In this document: positions 30,444 through 37,980 of the stretch, piece after piece
How the letters are laid out: the number at the start of each line of letters is the position of its first letter
Position numbering within the stretch: position 1 is the first letter of the stretch
Assembly (NCBI RefSeq): GCF_014858725.1
Contig: NZ_AQGV01000014.1
Span: 248,001-312,000, forward strand
From: Pseudoalteromonas aurantia 208
GTDB taxonomy: Bacteria; Pseudomonadota; Gammaproteobacteria; Enterobacterales; Alteromonadaceae
Reading direction: 5' to 3'
Length of the DNA: 64,000 nt
The notes under the pieces: generated by a model
Told to the model about the DNA's origin: nothing
Databases searched by the model: none
Seen by the model: the letters and a program-made list of their open reading frames with translations, nothing else
Translations under genes and position numbers: made by a program

Positions 30444-30479
30444 ACCTGCTGACTATATGGCTATATACAGTCAGCAGGT
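30444..30479 (-). terminator. Hairpin between lipoprotein and VOC genes
   Basis: An 11-bp perfect stem (arms 30444-30454 and 30469-30479) with a 14-nt loop lies 56 bp after the lipoprotein stop on the minus strand. The sequence after it has only a short T run, so it may be a partial terminator or attenuator that lowers transcription into the biosynthetic genes, or an mRNA processing structure. Confidence 0.5.
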
Positions 30480-30534
30480 TTATGGCTAATCTAAAAAGAC
30501 AATTCCTGAACAGTGTTACGACTTTCGTTACTGA

Positions 30535-32193
30535 CTAATCTCCAACGCGTTGCCAACGATAAACCCAATTAAAATGCACTGGTACAGCGCCAGTCGTAAG
30601 CGGTTCACCCCAAGCAGTCGCGTTGTATGTTGAAACCAATTTATTACCGTTGCTATGTAAAAACTTAAATTTACGTATATGACCAAACTTTAAAGTACTC
30701 TCGTCAGTCCCAATCAGTTGCAGTTGGCTTTTACAAAGATCTAGCTCTGTTACTAATACACCATCATGTTGTTCACATTCAAAGCTCACAATTTCTCGCT
30801 CATCTGTGACAGCCCAAAAGCCACTAAAGCTAATTGGTCCAGCTTGAATAAGTATTTCACCATTCTCTTTGAACTCAACATCAACCGTTGATAACCCATC
30901 CGTATTCTCAAGCGTAAAGCGACCAGGTACTAATGTGTTAGGATCAACGTATCCTTGCGTTAAGAAGTCATGTCCGTATATATCATTACTTTCATTTTGA
31001 TAAATCGCACTGTAGCCACCGAGTACAGTTCCTGTAAACCCTAAGTCCCAGCTTATGCCATTAGCTAAAGCAACATGCACTTGTTGATCATTCTTATATT
31101 CCCAAGTGAATGTTTGCGTATTCTCTGCATTGTCATTACTTGGATCTATAAACGAAATCACGCCTGTATTTCCTTCATGAAAAACAATCTGGTGACCTGC
31201 ACCATCCGCCGATGCACTAAAGCCTGCAGGTATTTTAGAATAGTAAGTCTCATTTAAGTTAATGCTAAGATCGCTTAACAGCGCAACGGACTCTTTTGTC
31301 ACTATGGTATGGCGCTCTGTAACCTTAAACTGTGACAAATCTAATTGAGATGCGGTTAGATTGTCCGGCATAACTATCTTACGTGTGATCAGGTAATCAA
31401 TAACGACACTATCACCGAGTCCACTTCTCAACACAACATCACTTATTTGACTTTCTACATCTAATAACACATCCGCTTCATTCGCCACTTTAAAGCGCTG
31501 TGGTTCACTTAATGTGGTACCTTCATGATTATCAAATATGATGCTGTGATCCGATTGCTTAACAGCCCCAGACAAGCGCACATATTTGTGTGTTGAAGCA
31601 GTACTAATTGGAAGCAATAAATTAACTACATCATCATTTAAGACCATTTCCAAAGGGCGATCGAAATTATCTGATAACTTCAAAAACTGTTTGCCCGCAT
31701 GCAGCTGTGTATCACTAAATTCATTTCTAACAACCCGCTCTGAAGTCGTACTTTCGTAAACGCCATCTAAGTCACCGTCTGTTTTGATTTCCCAAGTTGC
31801 AGCACTGATATCTGAGCCGCTTAATGTAATTTGTTTTTTTGCACTCACATTACAATAATCTAACGGGACGATACCACATGTTCCATCAACGATATTTAGC
31901 GTCACGATCCCTGCAGAATCTAAGCTCCAATGAAATTTTTGAACGATGCCATCATGACTATACCGTCCTGTCTGTACTTGAGACTGTTGCACAAACGAGT
32001 TAGAGAAAACTTGATTAAAGTGACTCCCATGAAACTCTATCTGTGCAGTATCTCCCTTCCAGCTACCCAATAACGCATATTCACTTTTAACTTTAAATGC
32101 TTTTTTCTCACTTACGACTTGTGTTTCATTATATTGTTGGCTGCCGCACCCTGCAACTAACGCTAAAGCGCCTAATATAACCATGTATTTCAT
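30535..32193 (-). CDS. Large lipoprotein of unknown function
   Basis: This 552-residue protein begins with a short lipoprotein signal peptide (MKYMVILGALALVAGC, lipobox LVAGC, Cys16) and should be an outer- or inner-membrane-anchored periplasmic protein. The rest is rich in beta-strand-like and polar sequence with repeated tryptophan-containing blocks (for example LLGSWKGD, SGFWAVTDE), suggesting several similar beta domains. I do not recognise a family. It is 57 bp downstream of the TolC-like gene and upstream of the biosynthetic genes, so it may help export or immunity. Function is unknown. Confidence 0.75.
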   Translation of the reverse strand: MKYMVILGALALVAGCGSQQYNETQVVSEKKAFKVKSEYALLGSWKGDTAQIEFHGSHFNQVFSNSFVQQSQVQTGRYSHDGIVQKFHWSLDSAGIVTLNIVDGTCGIVPLDYCNVSAKKQITLSGSDISAATWEIKTDGDLDGVYESTTSERVVRNEFSDTQLHAGKQFLKLSDNFDRPLEMVLNDDVVNLLLPISTASTHKYVRLSGAVKQSDHSIIFDNHEGTTLSEPQRFKVANEADVLLDVESQISDVVLRSGLGDSVVIDYLITRKIVMPDNLTASQLDLSQFKVTERHTIVTKESVALLSDLSINLNETYYSKIPAGFSASADGAGHQIVFHEGNTGVISFIDPSNDNAENTQTFTWEYKNDQQVHVALANGISWDLGFTGTVLGGYSAIYQNESNDIYGHDFLTQGYVDPNTLVPGRFTLENTDGLSTVDVEFKENGEILIQAGPISFSGFWAVTDEREIVSFECEQHDGVLVTELDLCKSQLQLIGTDESTLKFGHIRKFKFLHSNGNKLVSTYNATAWGEPLTTGAVPVHFNWVYRWQRVGD

Positions 32194-32250
32194 GTAAACT
32201 ATCTCCTATTCATATTTATCGGTCAGCGACAGCTGAGTCACTATGTGCAC

Positions 32251-33621
32251 CTATTTATCGACAGTCACTCTCTGTGCTAATACGCCACTAAATAAACGAT
32301 TTAAAAAACCAACTTCAGTGTTCGATAACTCACCCATTACCTCTTTTAACGAAATATATAATTTCACATACTGGTATTTTTCTTGGATCAGCTGAACCTT
32401 CTCTGACATTAACCGAGCGCGGTTATCTAACACTCGACTAAATGGCCCTAGGCCACTGAAATATTCATCTTCCGAATTTTTCAATGCTAATTCTACCGCC
32501 TCAACAGCCAGCCCATTCGCAGCTAATGAGTGTGAAATTGCACGCAAAGTTCTATGGTTTTTCAATATTTGCTGCTTAACCTCCAACTGTTTAAGCTTTT
32601 TCATGTATTTCGCGCGTTCCATAGAAAGCTTTGCTTCACTGCTCGCAGAACTTACACCTCCGCCATTATAAATTGGCATTTCCAAATACACGCCAATATT
32701 CCAGCCATGCCGATTTAATGTATCTGGGTGCTGAAAGTTGTACGTCGAATCGGTATTACTATCGGTGTAACTCAACCGACTCGTCACGGTAGGCAAGTGC
32801 TTCGCCTTTTTTGCTTTCCAATTTTCATTCGCAACCGTCAAATCTAAACTCGCAAGTTTAAACCCCCAGTTATTCTTAAACTTTTTTTGTAAATGTGTGA
32901 TTGACTCAGCGGGATTATGCAGTACCGGTATTTCACCAGATAAAGCATGAATAGCATCTACATCAACTTGCGTGACTAAAGATAATTGCTCAAAAGCCAA
33001 AGCGAGATCATTTTTTGCAAGTATTTCATCAGACTCAACTTTGAGCTGCTGTGATTCTGACTCTTTCAATTCACTGATTTTGACTAAGCCCACCGCATAG
33101 CGATTAGTAATAATACTACTTTGCTTTTCATATGCATCTAGCGTCTCTTGAATAAAGAGTAACTTCTCTTGCGCTTCTACTACATCTAAGTATGCAGATA
33201 AAAAATCACTGGTATAGGTAGACAATGCTTGTTGAAATTTGACTTTGGCCTGAGTCGAGCCGTACTGACTACTTTTATAATCATAGTAGGCTGGCAAATC
33301 AAATAATCGCTGACTCAGTCCTAATTCATATTCCGCAGCATCCGATGCTGATTTTTGCGCCCCTTTATATTGCAATAGATTATGAGTATCTAACGCCTGT
33401 GTTTGAGCATCATAACGCACATGCGCTGATAACTTTAACTGGGGTAGTAGCTGCGCAAAAGACTGCTTCTCACCTTCTAGCCCCGCCAAATATGCAACAC
33501 GCTCCGCATTGACAGATAAGTTATTTTTAACCCCGTTACTGTATAACTCGATAAGCGTACTGCCATGAGCAGCGCTCATGTATGTCAGTGACATGCAAAG
33601 ACAAATTAGATTAAACTTCAA
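32251..33621 (-). CDS. TolC-family outer membrane channel
   Basis: This 456-residue protein has an N-terminal signal peptide (MKFNLICLCMSLTYMSAAHGS) and the two-fold helical repeat of TolC-like proteins: LPQLKLSAHVRYD and AKHLPTVTSRLSYTDSNTD mark the two beta-barrel strands, each followed by long alpha-helical hairpins. In gammaproteobacterial peptide clusters such channels join an ABC exporter and an adaptor to send the product outside. Here the exporter is the SyrD-like protein at 22727; no adaptor of the MacA/HlyD type is encoded in this operon, so the lipoprotein next door or an adaptor from elsewhere may fill that place. Confidence 0.88.
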   Translation of the reverse strand: MKFNLICLCMSLTYMSAAHGSTLIELYSNGVKNNLSVNAERVAYLAGLEGEKQSFAQLLPQLKLSAHVRYDAQTQALDTHNLLQYKGAQKSASDAAEYELGLSQRLFDLPAYYDYKSSQYGSTQAKVKFQQALSTYTSDFLSAYLDVVEAQEKLLFIQETLDAYEKQSSIITNRYAVGLVKISELKESESQQLKVESDEILAKNDLALAFEQLSLVTQVDVDAIHALSGEIPVLHNPAESITHLQKKFKNNWGFKLASLDLTVANENWKAKKAKHLPTVTSRLSYTDSNTDSTYNFQHPDTLNRHGWNIGVYLEMPIYNGGGVSSASSEAKLSMERAKYMKKLKQLEVKQQILKNHRTLRAISHSLAANGLAVEAVELALKNSEDEYFSGLGPFSRVLDNRARLMSEKVQLIQEKYQYVKLYISLKEVMGELSNTEVGFLNRLFSGVLAQRVTVDK

Positions 33622-33751
33622 CGAAACCCCCTACCTCTAACGATAAATAGATCTATCTCACGAGTGAGATATTGAAATAATAAAGACACGCCATAATTGT
33701 TTGAAATTCTAACGCTGTCTGCCAAATAAAAATAAATTAAACCTGTTCTGT

Positions 33752-34546
33752 TTACGCCGCATTTATCGCAAACTGAGTTTCAAAATAAAGATTTAACTGA
33801 GCTATAACTTGATGAGGGTGCGTATCAATAAAAAAGTGCCCGCCTGAACATTCAACCTTAGAAAAATCAGAAAAATACATACCCCACATATGAATTTCTT
33901 CATCAGAAATAGCATCATCTTTACCAAATAACACGGTGACAGGCGAAGGTATATTCACGTTTCCTTTATAGCTATATTCCCCTGCGACTTTAAAATCAGA
34001 CCTTAGCATTGGTAAATGCAACTCTATTAATTCTTTGTTTTCAAGAATTTCCGCAGGTGTTCCTTTCATGTCTTTCAATTCTTGAATAAAATCAACATCA
34101 GGTAGCTCGTAAACCTTCCGATCAAAACATTTTCTTTGAGGACCCGCACTGCCTGATGCAAAGAAATGCAGCGGAGGCTTTAACCCAACTCGAATAGCCC
34201 GAATGATTAATTCAAAACCAATCCGGCTTCCTAAACTATGACCAAAAATAATATAATCAGAGTGTAATATAGGTGCCAGTTCACTAAATAATGATTCAAC
34301 CAATGATGTCATATCAGCAATCGGCTCTGCGGAAAAATGAGAGCCTCTTCCTGGTAGTTGAATAATATTGAGTTCAACATTATCGGGAAGCAAATCTACC
34401 CACGGATAAAAGACAGATACGCCGCCACCAGCATAAGGGAAGCAAATTAATTTAACATCTGCATTAGGTCGAGGTTTTGGCGTGACGCACCATTTGCTCA
34501 TTGTGCTCTGTTTTTTATTGAGAGTATACATGTCAGATTGCTCCAT
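33752..34546 (-). CDS. Type II thioesterase (GrsT/SrfAD-like)
   Basis: This 264-residue alpha/beta hydrolase matches stand-alone NRPS thioesterases: FPYAGGG near the N-terminus, LPGRGSHF, the nucleophile in FGHSLG (Ser104), an acidic residue in LFGKDDAIS, and His237 in SGGHFFID. Such enzymes remove misloaded groups from carrier domains; because no thioesterase is fused to this assembly line, it may also release the product. The frame overlaps the upstream stop by 1 bp (TAATG). A later ATG at 34531 has GGAG 9 bp upstream and may be the real start. Confidence 0.93.
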   Translation of the reverse strand: MEQSDMYTLNKKQSTMSKWCVTPKPRPNADVKLICFPYAGGGVSVFYPWVDLLPDNVELNIIQLPGRGSHFSAEPIADMTSLVESLFSELAPILHSDYIIFGHSLGSRIGFELIIRAIRVGLKPPLHFFASGSAGPQRKCFDRKVYELPDVDFIQELKDMKGTPAEILENKELIELHLPMLRSDFKVAGEYSYKGNVNIPSPVTVLFGKDDAISDEEIHMWGMYFSDFSKVECSGGHFFIDTHPHQVIAQLNLYFETQFAINAA

Positions 34547-34782
34547 TAATTTAGCGGTTGAATTAAATTCTCAAGGTCCATTTCCAACTGAGAATTGATT
34601 GCTTGTGAATGTAAAAATACACCGTCGGCACCATCCAGCTTTCCGCGAGAGTAACCTTGTTCATATGCCCATTTAACTAACTCAAGCTCTTTTCTAGATA
34701 GTGATTTTGCTACTGGCATGCTGCGATCCTTTGTCTTGTTATATAGTTTTACGTATCTTTTTTCATCAGACTCATTGAACAT
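34546..34782 (-). CDS. Small protein heading the NRPS operon, unknown
   Basis: The ATG at 34782 is chosen because AAAGGTG lies about 8 bp upstream; the frame is open to 34809. The 78-residue charged soluble protein begins MFNESDEKRYVKLYNK and contains WAYEQGYSRGKLDGADG. It is not an MbtH-like protein (no NPExxxSLWP motif) and I recognise no family. Its stop overlaps the thioesterase start by 1 bp, so it is coupled to the NRPS operon and is its first gene; a regulatory or chaperone role is possible but unproven. Confidence 0.65.
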   Translation of the reverse strand: MFNESDEKRYVKLYNKTKDRSMPVAKSLSRKELELVKWAYEQGYSRGKLDGADGVFLHSQAINSQLEMDLENLIQPLN

Positions 34783-35541
34783 TGCTATTACACCTTTATA
34801 AGTAAGCACTATATAAAATGAACATACATGAGCTATTTAAATACGGCATACACATACTTCATTTTTCATATTTTTTAAGATTAGAGAGAAGTTATTTACG
34901 TATCGTCTTCATCTCGTCAACAGCACCTAGATTACACAGGAAACCTGAAAAGTTGAAATTATGAAATGTTATCTAACCTCTAAAAAAACACAAAACAAAA
35001 CCAAGCAACTCATTGTTTTTGGTACTTAAAATAAAAAAAATAACGAAACCGAACATATAACAATTGCAAAAGACAAAAATATTAGTGCAATCCTCCATAC
35101 TTTTTGATGCAACTAAAAAACAAATAATACTGCTTTTCAGACTATTTGTGGCCGGTCGATTACTTTAAGTATTAAAAACCATATTAACAAGCATTGAAAA
35201 ATTAAATAAAAACCTTGAAAACAACAACTAACAAAAAACAAAGCAGCAATTTTACAACGACAAAGCGTAAATTAGGTCTTTACCGTCTGCTTTTTAGCTT
35301 TTTCAAGCATGATTTAAATAACCCCTTAATTGTCAGATCAGTCGTCACCTCGGTCAAAATCACCCTCTCTATTAATATCGTAAAATGAACGGCCAACTTT
35401 CACCGTCTGTACCTATAAGCACTTGGAATAAAAAAGATAACAACAATTCCTGAGTGGCCGAACAACCTTGATTCTGATATAGTCTAGCTATTCAAAAATA
35501 ATAATTAGCGGCATGCATCGTAGACTGATGATACAACAAGT

Positions 35542-35566
35542 CATGATATGTCGAACATTTATCATG
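35542..35566. promoter_or_regulatory. Imperfect palindrome upstream of parB-like gene
   Basis: CATGATATGT (35542-35551 region) is mirrored by ACAT and ATCATG up to 35566, giving a 25-bp imperfect palindrome about 75 bp before the ParB-like start. Its size and symmetry fit a dimeric DNA-binding protein site; the partner is unknown. Confidence 0.45.
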
Positions 35567-35608
35567 CAAGTGTTCCGTGTTTCATGACCTAAACAGGTCA
35601 CACACTTG
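35567..35608 (+). promoter_or_regulatory. Nested inverted repeat before the parB-like start
   Basis: An outer pair CAAGTGT/ACACTTG (35567-35573 and 35602-35608) encloses an inner perfect pair TGACCT/AGGTCA (35585-35590 and 35595-35600) with a 4-nt loop. It ends about 33 bp before the ATG of the ParB-like gene. It could be an operator or a leader hairpin that controls the gene; no T run follows, so a terminator is unlikely. Confidence 0.5.
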
Positions 35609-35640
35609 GCAAAACCACAATTTACTTGAGCAAAAGAACT

Positions 35641-36723
35641 ATGGTAGAAAAACTAGATCAATTACTATTGGCCAGCGTTAACAATAAAGAACTGTTTCAT
35701 ATTGAATCATTTGAGTATAAATCACTTTTTCTTAGCTCAGTTCAACCAGACGATTCAAATGCTAGGTTTATGCCGTGTATTTTTATTGAAGACGAGCATG
35801 CAAAGCAGTTTATTACGCGCAATATCACCAAAAGACAACTCAGTGAGATTTACCAAGCTGAAAATCATGTAATGATCGGCAAGTCTTGTATTATAAATTG
35901 TCTAAAATATGGGTCTAATGAATGGAAGAAAGCCAATACAACTATCGAGTCCATCGTTGAACTTGGCGAAAATATCTCCGTTTCAGAAATGATTCAAGCA
36001 CCGACCGTCTTTCCTACAGATGATGGTCATTACCAAATACTCACTGGGCACCGTCGATTTTTCGCATTAGTGTTTGCATATGGTTTCTCTCATGTTGCAC
36101 AATTTAAAGTGTATGAAAACAAACCACTGCTATCGAAAGTCAAGCAATTCCAGGAAAATGCGAGTCGCGAAGACCTGCCTCAATACGGTAAATTACAAGC
36201 ATTCTTGTCTGCCATGAGAGAAATCGACTCTCTAGACCAAGCACGCCTAAAGCTAGGAGATAAAAAGCTAACCGTTAAGGATAAAGCGAAGAATTTAGGG
36301 ATTTCCATGGGTGCTTTTGATAATTATAATGTTTTGACTCGATACCCAGAAGTCATCGAAGCCTATGAAAAAGGCCTAACAAACTCATTTGTCGGTACAA
36401 AAAAAATCGTCTTAAAAATTGAAAACGATTACAAAGTAGAGCACGATAAAAAGCTACTCAACTTATCTGATAGAAAGTATATTGGCGATCTCATTGAGCA
36501 GCAATTAGCGGGGAAGAAAGCCGCCAAGAAAGTCACCACGACTTATAACTTAAAGAATATTCACTCTGTCGATATTTTAAAAACATTACTTTTTAGCAAT
36601 GTTGCAGATCTAAACCTTGAATTAGACTGGGATAATTTAGATTGGAATAATGCTCAAAGTGTTAACAATGCACTGTCTGAACTTATTGCTACGCTATCAA
36701 ATCAAAAAGACAGCGACCTCTAA
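35641..36723 (+). CDS. ParB-like DNA-binding protein
   Basis: About 360 residues from the ATG at 35641; a TTG 15 bp earlier is also in frame and neither has a strong ribosome-binding site. The middle carries the ParB N-terminal fold: ILTGHRRFFALVFAYG (GxRR box) followed by QFQENASREDLPQYGKLQAF, matching the ENxxREDL box of ParB/Spo0J proteins. The region after it (VKDKAKNLGISMGAFDNY) looks like a helix-turn-helix. It is not the chromosomal ParB: no parA is beside it and the first ~100 residues are unlike ParB. It stands alone next to the NRPS operon, so a regulatory role is possible; ParB-like regulators of this sort are known from phages and plasmids. Confidence 0.75.
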   Translation: MVEKLDQLLLASVNNKELFHIESFEYKSLFLSSVQPDDSNARFMPCIFIEDEHAKQFITRNITKRQLSEIYQAENHVMIGKSCIINCLKYGSNEWKKANTTIESIVELGENISVSEMIQAPTVFPTDDGHYQILTGHRRFFALVFAYGFSHVAQFKVYENKPLLSKVKQFQENASREDLPQYGKLQAFLSAMREIDSLDQARLKLGDKKLTVKDKAKNLGISMGAFDNYNVLTRYPEVIEAYEKGLTNSFVGTKKIVLKIENDYKVEHDKKLLNLSDRKYIGDLIEQQLAGKKAAKKVTTTYNLKNIHSVDILKTLLFSNVADLNLELDWDNLDWNNAQSVNNALSELIATLSNQKDSDL

Positions 36724-37033
36724 CGAGACAATCATTACTATGCGAAAACTTGACGGCCTTTTCGTCCAGCTTTCGCTATGTTGATGTGCCCTTTTATAAA
36801 GCCGCCGTAAGCAACCAGTTAGCAGGTCTCCACTCGACACACCTACATCCTCGAGCAAGAAACTTTAATCAACTTGATTGTATCAAAGTCGCAATGTTAA
36901 ATTTGCGATGTTCTCATAAAACCTGAACCTTTTACAGGTTCAATTGTTGCATTTTATATAGATTAAAGCATTGAAATACGCTGCCTTATTGCTATAAAAT
37001 TGCAAGTGACTAGGTAAGTAAAAGGACGATATC
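36724..37033. other. Intergenic region between parB-like and LytTR genes
   Basis: This 310-bp stretch holds no convincing gene. It contains a small hairpin (36924-36942) and, at its right end, the ribosome-binding site of the LytTR gene (AAAGGA at 37021-37026). Confidence 0.5.
36924..36942 (+). terminator. Small hairpin, possible weak terminator
   Basis: TGAACCT and AGGTTCA form a perfect 7-bp stem with a 5-nt loop about 200 bp after the ParB-like stop, followed by a T-rich stretch. It is too short and too far from the gene for a firm terminator call. Confidence 0.35.
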
Positions 37034-37810
37034 ATTAAATTCAAGCTTCTCTCGACGTCACAGTTCAAGAATGAGTGGATATTGTCAACGCTGGTATGGA
37101 CGATAATTATCATGTTGTTATCGATACTTACGATCATCCATGATGCGCTCGTGCTCACTAAGCACCAATTTGACAACCACCCTTTGTGGGCGCCGCAAGA
37201 GTGGGGACTATGGTACTTACTGACCCCTATAACATTTCGTTTACTCAATCATTTATACGATCCGGCTCAGGCAACTAAAAAACGACCCTATATTCTCGTT
37301 GGCTTAGTGATTTTTTGTTGCTCAATGACCTACCAAGCTATTTTTGATTTTTACTTTTACCATGATGAAATATCAAGAACCTTGGTCTACTTCGCGCCAT
37401 CTCACCCAGTTGTGATTGGTATTATTATGGCGATATGGTATCACTTCCTAAAAGAACAACCGGCAACAGAGCGTCATGCTCAAACACTGTTAGTTGATAG
37501 CGGTAAAGATAAAGTAGCCTTACCGCTCGAAGACATCATAAATATTAACTCAGCCAGTAACTACGTCGAAATTTTTACCCATGAGAAAACGTATTTAAAA
37601 CGCACGACATTAAAGGAAATTGAACAACGCTTGCCAGCCAAGTACTTTATACGCACCCACCGTTGCCATCTTATTAATATAAACTATATAACGCGCATAC
37701 ACACTTCCCCAACTGGCAGTCTCAGTATCGTGATGAAAAATGGCCAACCGGTCAACCTGAGCAAAACCTATAAACATCAAGTCAAACAACTCTGGCATGA
37801 TGCCGCGTAA
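37034..37810 (+). CDS. Membrane LytTR-family transcription regulator, probable AUU start
   Basis: About 258 residues with roughly three membrane segments in the first ~130 (WTIIIMLLSILTII, YILVGLVIFCCSMTY, VVIGIIMAIWYHF) and a LytTR DNA-binding domain at the end (LEDIININSASNYVEIF, FIRTHRCHLININYI). The first ordinary start codon is a TTG at 37084 region with no ribosome-binding site and cuts close to the first membrane segment. Sixteen codons upstream an ATT at 37034 lies 7 bp after AAAGGA, and the frame is open there; I take it as the start. Such membrane LytTR proteins often control a neighbouring gene, here perhaps the outer-membrane protein at 37981. Confidence 0.85.
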   Translation: MKFKLLSTSQFKNEWILSTLVWTIIIMLLSILTIIHDALVLTKHQFDNHPLWAPQEWGLWYLLTPITFRLLNHLYDPAQATKKRPYILVGLVIFCCSMTYQAIFDFYFYHDEISRTLVYFAPSHPVVIGIIMAIWYHFLKEQPATERHAQTLLVDSGKDKVALPLEDIININSASNYVEIFTHEKTYLKRTTLKEIEQRLPAKYFIRTHRCHLININYITRIHTSPTGSLSIVMKNGQPVNLSKTYKHQVKQLWHDAA

Positions 37811-37828
37811 TTACTGTTCTCAAGAGCA

Positions 37829-37856
37829 CTCTGATACGCTCCTCCCAATATCAGAG
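37829..37856 (+). terminator. Hairpin after the LytTR gene
   Basis: CTCTGATA and TATCAGAG form a perfect 8-bp stem with a 12-nt loop, 18 bp after the LytTR stop. No T run follows, so it may be a weak terminator or a protein-binding palindrome in the promoter region of the next gene. Confidence 0.4.
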
Positions 37857-37980
37857 GGATGAATAGCACGATTATATAATTCCTCCCAAAACTCGTCCCA
37901 ATCATCCCTAATGCTTTGAAGTAGTTAGTTTGTTTATATTTAATAACTAGAAAAATCATACCGAGAGAAAGGAGCCGGTT

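Larger units (their letters stand above)
34783..35640. promoter_or_regulatory. Divergent intergenic region between the NRPS operon and the parB-like gene
   Basis: About 860 bp of AT-rich DNA separate the leftward NRPS operon from the rightward ParB-like gene. It should hold both promoters. I see no open frame of note. The half near the ParB-like gene contains two nested inverted repeats, listed separately. No -10/-35 pair can be chosen with confidence. Confidence 0.55.

Noticed and set aside
34546..34782. MbtH-like protein
   Set aside because: Lacks the NPExxxSLWP motif; composition is unlike MbtH.
36940..37248. Minus-strand 102-codon frame overlapping the LytTR gene
   Set aside because: It overlaps the N-terminal part of a clear LytTR gene on the other strand and has no motif.
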